64,000 bases of DNA from Mesorhizobium_K quangtriensis (GCF_040081925.1 NZ_JBEBMF010000001.1:620001-684000); one strand, 5' to 3'; numbered from the stretch's first letter, positions 55,644 to 64,000 are shown. Numbers and translations: made by a program. The notes: generated from the letters alone by a model not told the origin.

Positions 55644-57320
55644 TCACGCCGTCGACTGGCGGGTGCCGGAAAGATAGGTGTGCAGGGCGGCGACAACCTG
55701 CGCGCCCTCGCCGATCGCGTTGCCGACTCTCTTGACCGAGCCGGAGCGCACATCGCCAACAGCGAACACGCCCGGCACGCTGGTTTCCAGATGGCTGTGC
55801 GGCGACGCGCCAGTGGTGACAAAACCCGGCCGGTCCATCGTGACGCCACAATCGGACAGCCAGCCGGTCGCGGGGTCGGCCCCTACGAACAGGAAGACGT
55901 TGCGAACGTCGTGCTCGGTTTCCGTGCCATTCTCATGGCACAGCAGGCGAACGCTCTCCAGCCTGCCCGACGAACCGGCGAGCGCGGCGATTTCCGTTCG
56001 GGTACGCAACTCGATGTTGGCGGCGGCCCCGATGCGGTCGATGAGATAGCGCGACATGGTCTCGGCAAGGCCGGCGCCGCGGACAAGCATGTGAACTTTC
56101 GAGGCGACGCCGGAAAGATAGACGGCAGCCTGGCCGGCGGAATTGCCGCCGCCGACCACGATGACCTCCTGCCCGGAAGACAGATTCGCCTCGATCGGCG
56201 AAGCCCAGTACCAGACGCCCTTGCCTTCGAAGTCAGGCAACTCCGGAATGGCCGGGCGGCGGTACCGCGCGCCGCTGGCGATGACGACCGACCGCGCCCG
56301 CACGCGCTCGCCGCCTTCCAGTTCCACGGCGAAAAAACCATCTTCTTTCCGGCAGTCGAGGCTCTTCACCTCGACGGGAATCATGATGTCCGCACCAAAT
56401 TTTTGAGCCTGCACGAAAGCGCGACCCGCGAGAGCATTGCCCGAGATGCCGGTCGGGAAGCCGAGATAATTCTCGATGCGTGCACTCGCGCCCGCCTGTC
56501 CGCCGTAAGCCCGTGCATCGAGCACTGCGACCGAGAGGCCCTCCGACGCCGCGTACACGGCGGTCGCGAGGCCAGCGGGGCCTGCGCCTACAATGGCGAC
56601 ATCATAGATTGTCGAACTCGAAACCGAACCGGCGACGCCCATCGCACGGGCCAGTTCGGCTTCGGTCGGATTGTGAAGGACGGCTCCGTCGGCAAGCACG
56701 ACCCATGGCAGGTTGCGCATGCAGGAAGGAGACGCCTCGATGAGACGCGCGGCGTCGGCATCGTTTTGCGGATCGACGTGATGATGCGGCAACCCGTTGC
56801 GCGCGAGAAAGCCCTTCAGGCGCGTCACGTCCGGCAGGTCCGGCGCGCCGAGGATGAGCGGTCCGCCGACGCCACTCTGGATAAGTCCGACGCGCCTCAA
56901 GATAAGCGAGCGCGTGACGCGTTCGCCGAGATCGGCTTCCGCCACGAGCAGTGCGCGCAGGCGGTCGGGCTGGATGACGATGGCCTCGACCGCTTCTTCC
57001 GCATGCGCGTCGACCAAGGACGCCCGGCCTGAAAGCTGGCCGACTTCGCCGACGAACTGGCCCGGACCAAGATCGACGACCGCGGTGATATGGCCGAGCC
57101 CATCGCGCTGCGTGATCGCAACATGGCCGGACAGGATGAGGATCATGCCTGGCGCAAGCCGCCCGGTTTCTATGATGCGCTCGCCTTGCGAGAAGCTACT
57201 GACCTCGCCGAACTCCGCCATCCGCCGAAGCTCGGAATCCGTGAAGACCGGAAACATCTGATCGTAGCGCGAATGGAGCGGCGAGACAGGCGAGGTGGCG
57301 TATCCACTGTCCTGCGCCAT
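55644..57320 (-). CDS. FAD-dependent oxidoreductase with N-terminal cyclic-nucleotide-binding domain
   Basis: This is a 558-residue protein. Residues ~20-140 form a cNMP-binding (Crp-like) domain (FSQGERIIETGRLAPGMILI, FVGEVGQLSGRASLVDAHA). Residues ~160-235 are a thioredoxin-like segment without a CxxC. The rest is a thioredoxin-reductase-type flavoprotein: AIVGAGPAGLATAVYAASEG (FAD), GQEVIVVGGGNSAGQAAVYL (NADPH) and PGVFAVGDVRSGSVKRVGNA (FAD). The redox CxxC of thioredoxin reductase is replaced by WYWASPIEA, so it cannot be a classical thioredoxin reductase. The start at 57320 overlaps the coaBC stop (TGATG), and the UBP zinc finger follows. Confidence 0.9.
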   Translation of the reverse strand: MAQDSGYATSPVSPLHSRYDQMFPVFTDSELRRMAEFGEVSSFSQGERIIETGRLAPGMILILSGHVAITQRDGLGHITAVVDLGPGQFVGEVGQLSGRASLVDAHAEEAVEAIVIQPDRLRALLVAEADLGERVTRSLILRRVGLIQSGVGGPLILGAPDLPDVTRLKGFLARNGLPHHHVDPQNDADAARLIEASPSCMRNLPWVVLADGAVLHNPTEAELARAMGVAGSVSSSTIYDVAIVGAGPAGLATAVYAASEGLSVAVLDARAYGGQAGASARIENYLGFPTGISGNALAGRAFVQAQKFGADIMIPVEVKSLDCRKEDGFFAVELEGGERVRARSVVIASGARYRRPAIPELPDFEGKGVWYWASPIEANLSSGQEVIVVGGGNSAGQAAVYLSGVASKVHMLVRGAGLAETMSRYLIDRIGAAANIELRTRTEIAALAGSSGRLESVRLLCHENGTETEHDVRNVFLFVGADPATGWLSDCGVTMDRPGFVTTGASPHSHLETSVPGVFAVGDVRSGSVKRVGNAIGEGAQVVAALHTYLSGTRQSTA

Positions 57321-58549
57321 CAGACCACCGTTGTCCGCAACTTGTCCGCGATCAGATCCGCGAGCCTCGTGGCGACCTCGTCCTTGCCCATTTCGGGCCA
57401 TTCCTCGACGCCGGCCTTCGAGACGATCTTCACCCGGTTGCGGTCACCGCCCATCACGCCGCCCTTGGACGTGCCTGCGGGGCCGACGTCATTGGCAACG
57501 ATGAAGTCCGCGCCCTTCTTCTTCAGCTTGGCCTCTGCGTTCTTCAGCACCTCCTGCGTCTCGGCCGCGAAGCCGACGACGAGGTAAGGGCGCTTCTTGT
57601 GATGGCCGACCGTGGCGAGGATATCGGGGTTCTCGACCATCGTCAGCGACGGCGGACCCTTGCCGGCAACCTTTTTGATCTTCTGGCCGGCAGCGTCCGC
57701 GGTGCGCCAGTCGGCGACCGCGGCAACGAAGACGGCGGCGTCTGCGGGCAGGAGCTGCTCGACAGCGTCGCGCATTTCTTCGGCGCGCTCGACATGGATA
57801 GTCTTCACGCCAGCGGGATCGGGGATGGTCACCGGGCCGGAGACGAGGCGCACGTCCGCGCCGAGCGCTGCGAGCGCGGCCGCGATGGCGTGCCCCTGCT
57901 TGCCGGATGAGCGGTTGGCGATGTAGCGCACGGGGTCGATCGGCTCATGCGTCGGGCCTGAGGTGACGATGATCTTCTTGCCGGCGAGAGGCTTCGGGCG
58001 GCTGTCGAGAAGCGCCTCGACCGCAGCGACGATCTCCAGCGGCTCGGCCATGCGACCGGCGCCGGCCTCGCCGCGTTCCGCCATCTCGCCGCGGTTCGGC
58101 CCGACGAAGACGATTCCGTCATTTTCGAGTTGCGCGTGGTTGCGGCGGGTGGCGGGATGCGACCACATCTTCGGGTTCATCGCCGGAGCCATCAGCACTT
58201 TCTTGTCCGTGGCGAGCAGCACTGTCGAGCCGAGGTCGTTGGCGAGACCGCTCGCGAGCTTCGCCATCAGGTCGGCGGTGGCCGGCGTAACGACGATGAT
58301 ATCGGCCTCGCGCGACAGGCGGATATGCCCGACATCATGCTCGTCCTGGCGGTCGAAAAGCTCGATGAAGACATGGTCGGCCGTGAGCGCGCCGACCGAT
58401 AGTGGCGTCACGAACTCGGTCGCGGCCGCAGTCATGACGCAGCGCACGGACGCGCCGCGCTCGCGCAGCCGACGGATCAGGTCGAGCGACTTGTACGCGG
58501 CGATGCCGCCGCCAATGATGAGCAGGATGCGCTTGCCCGAAAGGGTCAT
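57320..58549 (-). CDS. coaBC: Bifunctional phosphopantothenoylcysteine decarboxylase / phosphopantothenate-cysteine ligase
   Basis: This is a 409-residue coenzyme A biosynthesis enzyme. The N-terminal CoaC flavoprotein domain has LLIIGGGIAAYKSLDLIRRL and VLMAPAMNPKMWSHPAT. The C-terminal CoaB ligase domain has IIVTSGPTHEPIDPVRYIAN, RSSGKQGHAIAAAL and VAAVADWRTADA. It normally follows ubiB in rhizobia; here the vapBC pair lies between them. Confidence 0.96.
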   Translation of the reverse strand: MTLSGKRILLIIGGGIAAYKSLDLIRRLRERGASVRCVMTAAATEFVTPLSVGALTADHVFIELFDRQDEHDVGHIRLSREADIIVVTPATADLMAKLASGLANDLGSTVLLATDKKVLMAPAMNPKMWSHPATRRNHAQLENDGIVFVGPNRGEMAERGEAGAGRMAEPLEIVAAVEALLDSRPKPLAGKKIIVTSGPTHEPIDPVRYIANRSSGKQGHAIAAALAALGADVRLVSGPVTIPDPAGVKTIHVERAEEMRDAVEQLLPADAAVFVAAVADWRTADAAGQKIKKVAGKGPPSLTMVENPDILATVGHHKKRPYLVVGFAAETQEVLKNAEAKLKKKGADFIVANDVGPAGTSKGGVMGGDRNRVKIVSKAGVEEWPEMGKDEVATRLADLIADKLRTTVV

Positions 58550-58553
58550 GCCG

Positions 58554-58964
58554 TCACCGTCTTGCCGGCTTCAGCGCCGGTTCGATATCGGTATGGACGA
58601 AATCGTCCCCCTTGAACAGCAGCGGAAGGTTTCGTGTCTTCGCCAATGCGTATGAGAAGCAGTCGCCGAAGTTGAGATTTGCCGGATGCCTGCTACCGCG
58701 CCCGTAGCGCCGAAACGTTTCATATCCCATCCGAGCCTGATCAGCGTCGACAGGTACGATTTCGAGCGACAGACCGGCACAGAGCTCCCTCATTCCCCGC
58801 AGACCCGCCTCACCATATTGGGCTCCGACCACGATGCCGCATTCGAGTACCGACCCTGCGCTGATGCAGCGCTGCGATGCTCTGGCTATGCACGCGATCA
58901 GTTGGGAAGCGTCGGGTTCGTCCTTGAGTACGGCAATGATCGCCGATGTATCGACTGCGATCAT
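58554..58964 (-). CDS. vapC: PIN-domain toxin (VapC-like)
   Basis: This is a 136-residue PIN-domain RNase, the toxin of a type II toxin-antitoxin pair. Catalytic acids are Asp5 in AVDTSAIIAVL, Glu in GSVLECGIVVG, and Asp in NLNFGDCFSYALAK. LLFKGDDFVHTDI contributes the last acidic position. It overlaps its antitoxin by 4 nt and ends 4 bp before the coaBC start codon. Confidence 0.93.
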   Translation of the reverse strand: MIAVDTSAIIAVLKDEPDASQLIACIARASQRCISAGSVLECGIVVGAQYGEAGLRGMRELCAGLSLEIVPVDADQARMGYETFRRYGRGSRHPANLNFGDCFSYALAKTRNLPLLFKGDDFVHTDIEPALKPARR

Positions 58965-59248
58965 TTCTGTTCGTCGAGGTAGTCGTACAGCCTGTCGGAT
59001 TCTTCCTTCTGGTCGAATTCGACATGCGGCAGCCTTCGACCGATCGCCAGCAATTCCTCCATGCTGGCTTTCAGACGCCAGCGGGGTTTACCCATCTCCT
59101 CCGCGTCCTCCGCCCTATGCTCTTGGTCCAGGGGCTGGCGCAAGCGATCGCGCGCTTCCTGCTCCATGGACACGCCCCGGCGTGCCGCGCTGATCCGCAG
59201 ATCGCGCATCACCTCGTCATCAAGTTTACGGACGGTCAGGTTGCCCAA
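58961..59248 (-). CDS. FitA/VapB-like ribbon-helix-helix antitoxin
   Basis: This is a 95-residue antitoxin. The N-terminal DNA-binding RHH domain is LTVRKLDDEVMRDLRISAAR followed by GVSMEQEARDRL. The C-terminal part (from about 60) is the toxin-binding tail. The start is TTG with GAGGT 6 nt upstream; there is no ATG before the conserved LTVRKL. It is the first gene of the pair and should bind its own promoter with the toxin. Confidence 0.88.
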   Translation of the reverse strand: MGNLTVRKLDDEVMRDLRISAARRGVSMEQEARDRLRQPLDQEHRAEDAEEMGKPRWRLKASMEELLAIGRRLPHVEFDQKEESDRLYDYLDEQK

Positions 59249-59304
59249 GTCGCTACCTCAAAATCCGGAGCAGAACTGAAATATAGGAGGAATATGACGT
59301 GACC

Positions 59305-59335
59305 GCAATGCTAGCAATGTAAGCATTGCAGTCAA
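59305..59335 (-). promoter_or_regulatory. vapBC promoter with overlapping operator palindrome
   Basis: The inverted repeat GCAATGCT (59305-59312) and AGCATTGC (59322-59329), 9 bp apart, is perfect. On the minus strand TTGACT (59335-59330) and TAGCAT (59313-59308), 16 bp apart, form a promoter whose spacer and -10 lie within the palindrome. This is a typical layout for toxin-antitoxin autorepression. Confidence 0.65.
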
Positions 59336-60910
59336 TCAGTGGAGCTGGATCGCGATCCAGACGAGCGCCAGCGCGATGACCCAAAGCGCGATGCGACCCC
59401 AGCGTGTTGCGCGGGCTTCGGCCTTGCCAATGCGGCGTGCTGTGTCTTCGTCAAAGCGCAGGCCGTTCTCGGCCATGGCGTCGATCTCGCGCGACAGGCG
59501 CTCGGTCCGGTGGGCGAGTTCCGGCGCTTGCTGGGCCAGCGAGACGAGAGCGCCAACACCCTCGCGCGCGTCGTCCAGCATGCCACGCGGGCCGAGATTC
59601 TGTCTGATCCAGGCGCCGACGACGGGTTCGGAGGTCTTCCACATGTTGAAATGCGGATCGAGCGTGCGCGAAACGCCCTCCACTACAACCATCGTCTTCT
59701 GAAGCAGCACGAGTTCGGTGCGGGTCTGCATGTCAAAAAGTTCGGTGACCTCGAAGAGCAGCGTCAGCAGGCGGGCCATCGAGATGGTTTCCGCCGGTTG
59801 GCCGTGGATCGGCTCGCCGATGGCGCGGATCGCCTGCGCGAAGGCATCGACATTGTGAATGCGCGGCACGTATCCGGCCTCGAAATGCACCTCAGCGACG
59901 CGGCGGTAGTCACGCGTTATGAAGCCGTAGAGAATTTCCGCCAGGAAGCGGCGCTCCTTCTTGCCGAGTCGGCCGGTGATCCCAAAATCGACCCCGACGA
60001 TGGTGCCGTCAGCCTCGACGAAAAGATTGCCGGGATGCATGTCGGCGTGGAAGAAGCCGTCGCGCAGCGTGTGACGCAGGAATGACTGGACGAGCGTTGC
60101 AGCCAGCGCCTGGAGGTCATGGCCAGCAGCGCGTAGGGCTTCGACATCCGAGAGCTTGACGCCATCGATCCACTCCATGGTCAGCACGTCGCGACCGGTC
60201 CGTGCCCAGTCGACGGCGGGAACGCGGAAACCTGGATCCGCCTTGGTGTTCTCGCCGATCTCTGAAAGGGCTGCCGCCTCCAACCTGAGATCCATTTCGA
60301 TCTTGGTGGTCTGGGCAAGCGTCTTCGTTACCTCGACGGGCCGCAGGCGGCGGGACGACGGGATGAATCGCTCCTGCAGCCGCGCTGCTAGGAAATAGGA
60401 CTCGAGGTCATTCTGGAACGCACGGCGCACGCCCGGGCGGATGACCTTGACGGCGACCTTGACCGGCTGGCCGTCGCGCTCGACATCTGCCTCGTGGACC
60501 TGAGCGATCGACGCGGCGGCGACGGGGTCGCCGAGCCTGAGGAAAAGCGCGCCGACGGGCTGGCCGAGCGAGCCCTCTATGGCCGCGACCGCCTCGGCCC
60601 GCGGGAAGGTCTTCATGCGATCCTGCAGCAGCGCAAGGTCGAGCGCCATGTCGTTTCCGACGACGTCCGGTCGCGTGGCGAGGAACTGGCCAAGCTTCAC
60701 ATAGGACGGGCCAAGCCGCGCAATGGCCGCAGCGAGGCGGTCGCTGCGACCGGCACGGCGGGCGCGACGTTTTGTGAAAAGCCGCGCTACGCGCCAGCCC
60801 AGCCGCGGCATGCCGGAAAGCTGGTCGCCGGGCAGCGCCGCCACGACACCCTCGCGCGTCATGATCCAGCCGGCCCTGAAGAGCCGAAGCGCGGCGCTGA
60901 AATCGCTCAT
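59336..60910 (-). CDS. ubiB: UbiB-type atypical kinase/ATPase for ubiquinone synthesis
   Basis: This is a 524-residue protein of the ABC1/ADCK/UbiB family. The family-specific KxGQ motif is in SYVKLGQFLATRPDVVG. Other kinase motifs include VAVKVIRPGVRRAF (ATP lysine), LTMEWIDGVKLSD, FFHADMHPGNLFVEADGTIV (catalytic loop) and VDFGITGRL (DFG). A C-terminal membrane segment (WGRIALWVIALALVWIAI) is present. It assists coenzyme Q biosynthesis at the inner membrane. ubiE lies 13 nt upstream on the same strand. Confidence 0.95.
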   Translation of the reverse strand: MSDFSAALRLFRAGWIMTREGVVAALPGDQLSGMPRLGWRVARLFTKRRARRAGRSDRLAAAIARLGPSYVKLGQFLATRPDVVGNDMALDLALLQDRMKTFPRAEAVAAIEGSLGQPVGALFLRLGDPVAAASIAQVHEADVERDGQPVKVAVKVIRPGVRRAFQNDLESYFLAARLQERFIPSSRRLRPVEVTKTLAQTTKIEMDLRLEAAALSEIGENTKADPGFRVPAVDWARTGRDVLTMEWIDGVKLSDVEALRAAGHDLQALAATLVQSFLRHTLRDGFFHADMHPGNLFVEADGTIVGVDFGITGRLGKKERRFLAEILYGFITRDYRRVAEVHFEAGYVPRIHNVDAFAQAIRAIGEPIHGQPAETISMARLLTLLFEVTELFDMQTRTELVLLQKTMVVVEGVSRTLDPHFNMWKTSEPVVGAWIRQNLGPRGMLDDAREGVGALVSLAQQAPELAHRTERLSREIDAMAENGLRFDEDTARRIGKAEARATRWGRIALWVIALALVWIAIQLH

Positions 60911-60923
60911 GACGCGTATTCCG

Positions 60924-61700
60924 TCAAAGCTTCCAGCCTGAATGCAGAGCGGCGATGCCGCCTGTGTAATTGCGATAGGTGACGCGCTCGAATCCGGCGC
61001 GCCGGATCATCGCCGCGAAATTCCCCTGGTTGGGGAATTTGCGGATCGATTCCACCAGATAGGAATAGGGCTCGCTTTCACCGGCGACCATCTTGCCGAT
61101 GCGCGGGATCGCGTTGAACGACCATGCCTCGTAGACGCGATCCAGCAGCGGCATGTCGACCTCGGAGAACTCGAGGCAGAGGATTCGGCCACCGGGCTTC
61201 AGCACCCGGTATGCCTCCGTTAGAGCTGTTTCGATGCGGGGCACGTTGCGGATGCCGAAAGCGATCGTGTAGGCGTCGAATGTCTCGTCGGCGAAGGGCA
61301 GTTGCTCGGCGTTCGCCTCGACGAAATCGACCTTGTCGGCATAGCCTTTCTTCTCGGCGCGCTCGCGACCGACGCCGAGCATGGAGCCGTTGATGTCGAG
61401 AACGGTTGCCCGCGCGTGGCCGTGCGAGTCATCCACGATGCGGAAAGCGATGTCGCCAGTGCCGCCGGCGACGTCAAGAACGCGCCAGCCGTCACGCTTC
61501 GGCGGGTTCAGCGCCGCCACCAACGCATCCTTCCACAGCCGGTGCAGGCCACCGGACATCAGGTCGTTCATCAGGTCGTAGCGGTTGGCGACCTTGTGGA
61601 AGACCTCGTTGACCAGAGGCTGCTTCTCGTTCGCGCCGACATTCTTGAAGCCGTAGGCAGTCTCCATGTCGGAGCCGGCCGTGGATCGTTGTTCTGACAT
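60924..61700 (-). CDS. ubiE: Ubiquinone/menaquinone biosynthesis C-methyltransferase
   Basis: This is a 258-residue SAM-dependent methyltransferase that makes the C-methyl group of ubiquinone. Motif I is VLDVAGGTGDIAFRI. Signature regions are YDLMNDLMSGGLHRLWKD and VLKPGGRILCLEFSEVD; the C-terminus SYLVESIRKFPNQGNFAAMI is also conserved. ATG 61700 is chosen over a TTG 12 nt upstream. It forms an operon with ubiB. Confidence 0.96.
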   Translation of the reverse strand: MSEQRSTAGSDMETAYGFKNVGANEKQPLVNEVFHKVANRYDLMNDLMSGGLHRLWKDALVAALNPPKRDGWRVLDVAGGTGDIAFRIVDDSHGHARATVLDINGSMLGVGRERAEKKGYADKVDFVEANAEQLPFADETFDAYTIAFGIRNVPRIETALTEAYRVLKPGGRILCLEFSEVDMPLLDRVYEAWSFNAIPRIGKMVAGESEPYSYLVESIRKFPNQGNFAAMIRRAGFERVTYRNYTGGIAALHSGWKL

Positions 61701-61808
61701 TTTCGTTACCAATCAAAGGCGGCGGACCATAGCCCATCATAAACCGTGGCGCTATGGTCCGCGAAGCGGCCTCACGTCGCGCCGGGCGGGACAACCGGGA
61801 ATGCCAGC

Positions 61809-62795
61809 ATGCCAGTGAAAGCAGAACTCCACTGCCACATAGAAGGGGCGGCGTCGCCCGAACTCGTCGCCCGACAGGCGAAGAAATATGGCCGGGACAC
61901 GTCGCCATTTATCCAGGACGGAGCCTTCGTCTGGCATGACTTCACCTCCTTTCTAGCCGCGTATGACTTTTCCGCCGATCTGTTCCGGTCAGAGGACGAC
62001 TATGCGCTGCTTTCCGAACACTATCTCAGCAGCCTGGCGCGCGACGGCGCGATCTATTCTGAGTTCTTCATCTCGCCGGACCATGCGACAAAGGCCGGAC
62101 TTTCGGCCAAGGCGTATACCGACGCGCTTGGCGAGGGCATCCGGCGGGCGAACGCCAAGACAGGCATCGAGGCGCGTATGATCGTCACCGGCGTCCGCCA
62201 CGTCGGGATCGAGGCCGTCGAGCAGGCGGCGCGCTTTGCCGCGAAATCCGGGAACCCGATGGTGACGGGCTTCGGACTGGCCGGTGACGAGCGGATCGGC
62301 GAGTTCGAGGATTTCGTCCGTGCTTTCGAGATCGCGCGGGAGGCGGGCCTGGGGATCACGGTCCATGCGGGCGAACTGACGGGGTGGCAGACTGTGGAGG
62401 AAGCGCTGGATCACATTCGGCCGGCGCGGATCGGTCACGGCGTGAGGGCGATCGAGAATCCGGACCTCGTGAAGCGGATCGCAGAAGAGGGTGTGGTGTT
62501 GGAGTGCTGCCCAGGCTCTAATATTGCGCTTGGTGTCTTTGCTAGTTTTGCCGAGCATCCGTTCCCTGCCCTGCGCAGGGCTGGCTGCCGGGCGACACTC
62601 AATTCGGATGACCCGCCGTACTTCTCAACCTCGCTCAAACGCGAATACGAGATCGCGGCCGAACATTTCGCCATGAGCGAAGCTGACTTGGCAGCAGTCA
62701 CAAGAACAGCCATTGAAGCGGCGTTCATTGATCGCAGAACCAAAGCAGGCCTGTTGGCAAAAGTGGACGCCAGATCGGCTCATCGCAGGCTCTGA
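61809..62795 (+). CDS. add: Adenosine deaminase
   Basis: This is a 328-residue zinc hydrolase that deaminates adenosine (or, in some relatives, adenine). Zinc and catalytic motifs are AELHCHIEGA, ITVHAGELTG, RIGHGVRAIE and TLNSDDPPYFSTSL. The ATG at 61809 places HCH near the N-terminus as in relatives; a GTG at 61746 would add 21 atypical residues. upp lies close by, consistent with nucleoside/base salvage. Confidence 0.93.
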   Translation: MPVKAELHCHIEGAASPELVARQAKKYGRDTSPFIQDGAFVWHDFTSFLAAYDFSADLFRSEDDYALLSEHYLSSLARDGAIYSEFFISPDHATKAGLSAKAYTDALGEGIRRANAKTGIEARMIVTGVRHVGIEAVEQAARFAAKSGNPMVTGFGLAGDERIGEFEDFVRAFEIAREAGLGITVHAGELTGWQTVEEALDHIRPARIGHGVRAIENPDLVKRIAEEGVVLECCPGSNIALGVFASFAEHPFPALRRAGCRATLNSDDPPYFSTSLKREYEIAAEHFAMSEADLAAVTRTAIEAAFIDRRTKAGLLAKVDARSAHRRL

Positions 62796-62802
62796 GCGAT
62801 AG

Positions 62803-62832
62803 GGGCGGCGAAATTGAACGCCGCCCGGCTTT
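62803..62832. terminator. Terminator hairpin between add and the convergent lipoprotein gene
   Basis: GGGCGGCG (62803-62810) and CGCCGCCC (62819-62826) form a perfect 8-bp GC-rich stem with an 8-nt loop AAATTGAA, followed by GGCTTT. It lies 7 bp after the add stop. Confidence 0.65.
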
Positions 62833-62844
62833 ACGCTAAGTCAT

Positions 62845-63156
62845 TTAACGGTAGTAGCGATCGTCACAAGGCGCTTCGAAAACGCGTCCGGTGTCGTAGT
62901 CGCGATAGCGGCAGTACTGCTGGCCACGCGGTGCAGTTGCAGTGCCTACTACCGCACCGAGAAGCGCTCCGCCCGCCGCGCCTGCAACCGTGCTTCGGGT
63001 ATTCCCACCGATGGCTTGCCCGACAAGGGCGCCACCTGCTGCGCCAACCAATGCGCCTGTCCCGGCGGACCTCTGCTGCGGCGACGTCGTTTCCGAGCAG
63101 CCGGCGAGTGCTGCAGTCAATGCGATGGCTGCGATTGCAAGAAATCTGGTATTCAT
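62845..63156 (-). CDS. Glycine-zipper outer-membrane lipoprotein
   Basis: This is a 103-residue protein with a lipoprotein signal peptide ending in the lipobox LAGC (about residues 17-20). Two glycine-zipper hairpins follow (GALVGAAGGALVGQAIGG, AGAAGGALLGAVVGTATA), then a Cys/Tyr/Arg-rich tail. It resembles the 17-kDa surface antigen/SlyB group in layout. The ATG at 63156 is used, not the TTG before it. Confidence 0.88.
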   Translation of the reverse strand: MNTRFLAIAAIALTAALAGCSETTSPQQRSAGTGALVGAAGGALVGQAIGGNTRSTVAGAAGGALLGAVVGTATAPRGQQYCRYRDYDTGRVFEAPCDDRYYR

Positions 63157-63337
63157 CAATCTCTCCTGTGCCCCTCGGCCTGTGCTTACTAGAGGATCGA
63201 AGATGAACGCAGCCTGAGCGGTTGCGTTCCCTCACACGTCACATCCGCCGAAAACTGTGGTCTGGAAGCCGCAGGCCTTTTCCTTCATGGTCCAATGCCG
63301 CTAGGGTGCTGCACAGTCAGGGTTACCGGAGAAGACC

Positions 63338-63967
63338 ATGAAGGGCGTTACCGTCGTCGACCATCCGCTTGTACAGCACAAGCTGACGATCATGCGCGAC
63401 AAGGAGACGTCGACGGCCGGGTTCCGCCGCCTGTTGCGGGAAATCTCTCTGTTGCTCGGATATGAGGTCACCCGCGACCTGGAACTGACGACCCGGACGA
63501 TCGAGACGCCGATCCAGGAGATGGAGGCGCCGACGCTGGAGGGCAAGAAGCTCGTCTTCGCTTCCGTCCTGCGCGCAGGCAACGGCCTGCTAGAGGGGCT
63601 CCTCGATCTGGTGCCAGCAGCACGTGTCGCCCATATCGGCCTTTACCGCGATCACGAGACGCTGGAAGCGGTGGAATACTTCTTCAAGGCGCCAAGCGAC
63701 CTCGGCGACCGGCTGGTGATTGTCGTCGACCCGATGCTGGCGACGGCCAACTCGGCGATCGCGGCGGTCGACAAGCTGAAGGGGCGTGGAGCGACCAACA
63801 TGCGCTATCTCTGTCTGCTGGCTGCCCCGGAAGGCATCGAGCGCTTCACCAAGGCGCATCCGGACGTGCCGGTCTATACGGCCTCGATCGACGAGCGGCT
63901 GAACGAAAAGGGCTATATCGTACCAGGCCTCGGCGATGCCGGGGACCGCATGTACGGCACCAAGTAG
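63338..63967 (+). CDS. upp: Uracil phosphoribosyltransferase
   Basis: This is a 209-residue enzyme that salvages uracil to UMP with PRPP. VVDHPLVQHKLTIMRDKETS is the conserved N-terminus. VLRAGNGLLEGLLDLVPAAR is a substrate region, VIVVDPMLATANSAIAAVDK is the PRPP-binding loop, and the end GLGDAGDRMYGTK is diagnostic. The window ends 33 bp after its stop. Confidence 0.97.
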   Translation: MKGVTVVDHPLVQHKLTIMRDKETSTAGFRRLLREISLLLGYEVTRDLELTTRTIETPIQEMEAPTLEGKKLVFASVLRAGNGLLEGLLDLVPAARVAHIGLYRDHETLEAVEYFFKAPSDLGDRLVIVVDPMLATANSAIAAVDKLKGRGATNMRYLCLLAAPEGIERFTKAHPDVPVYTASIDERLNEKGYIVPGLGDAGDRMYGTK

Positions 63968-64000
63968 AGCATTTACCTTTCGTTAACGTCACAGGCGGAA

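Overview
The window is GC-rich and densely coded, and it looks like a chromosomal segment of a rhizobial alphaproteobacterium (Hyphomicrobiales, most likely Phyllobacteriaceae, near Mesorhizobium or Aminobacter). The evidence is the gene orders rmuC / def-fmt-truA / dapE-dapD, rph-hrcA, rdgB-hemW-rsmI-yraN and ubiE-ubiB-coaBC, a RIME-like palindrome at 22043-22086, and hairpin-rich intergenic repeats of the kind scattered through rhizobial genomes. Genus placement is inference. I recognised no rRNA, tRNA, insertion-sequence transposase or CRISPR array.

Layout. 1-7008: a yej-type peptide/oligopeptide ABC importer with two consecutive substrate-binding proteins (the first cut by the window edge), yejB, yejE, yejF and a 2-hydroxyacid dehydrogenase. 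7015-11875: a flavin monooxygenase-like protein, an AI-2E family permease, small charged proteins, a GFA protein and rmuC. 11972-18225: def-fmt-GNAT-truA (forward) facing dapE, two DUF805 membrane proteins and dapD (reverse), which covers formyl-methionine processing, tRNA modification and lysine/diaminopimelate synthesis. 18393-25656: LOG protein, DUF817, HAD nucleotidase, a diguanylate cyclase, a class III nucleotide cyclase, prfC and rpe. 25755-30194: lepA, then an accessory islet. 30349-39111: hydantoinase/oxoprolinase, adenosine kinase, CysZ-like protein, dut, an AlkC-like repair protein, cysK and LysE. 39286-49556: Hsp70-like protein, a broken lipase-like gene, hrcA, rph, rdgB, hemW, rsmI, yraN, a FecR-domain protein and DUF3297. 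49557-63967: cytochrome P450, gyrB, a relic of a metal-efflux operon, LprI-like protein, a UBP zinc finger with an FAD oxidoreductase, coaBC, vapBC, ubiB, ubiE, add, a lipoprotein and upp.

The most unusual part is the islet after lepA (27570-30194). Hairpin repeat units follow lepA. Next come a small DUF559 (Vsr-like) nuclease gene and an inverted copy of the same repeat, which abuts a second, diverged copy of the last ~107 bp of lepA. That copy carries an in-frame 87-base palindrome-rich insertion replacing two codons. Immediately after it lies a visibly AT-rich, single-gene GmrSD-like (DUF262-DUF1524) candidate phage-defence nuclease.

Two other broken loci stand out. A membrane-anchored alpha/beta hydrolase is split by one in-frame amber codon between its nucleophile and the rest of its triad (41320-41322). 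A chimera of the start of a ZntA/CadA-type metal ATPase and the end of a MerR-type regulator (53825-54240) still sits behind an intact MerR-type promoter with a 19-bp spacer. A perfect 12-bp inverted repeat ends on the start codon of the oxoprolinase-like gene (31091-31121).
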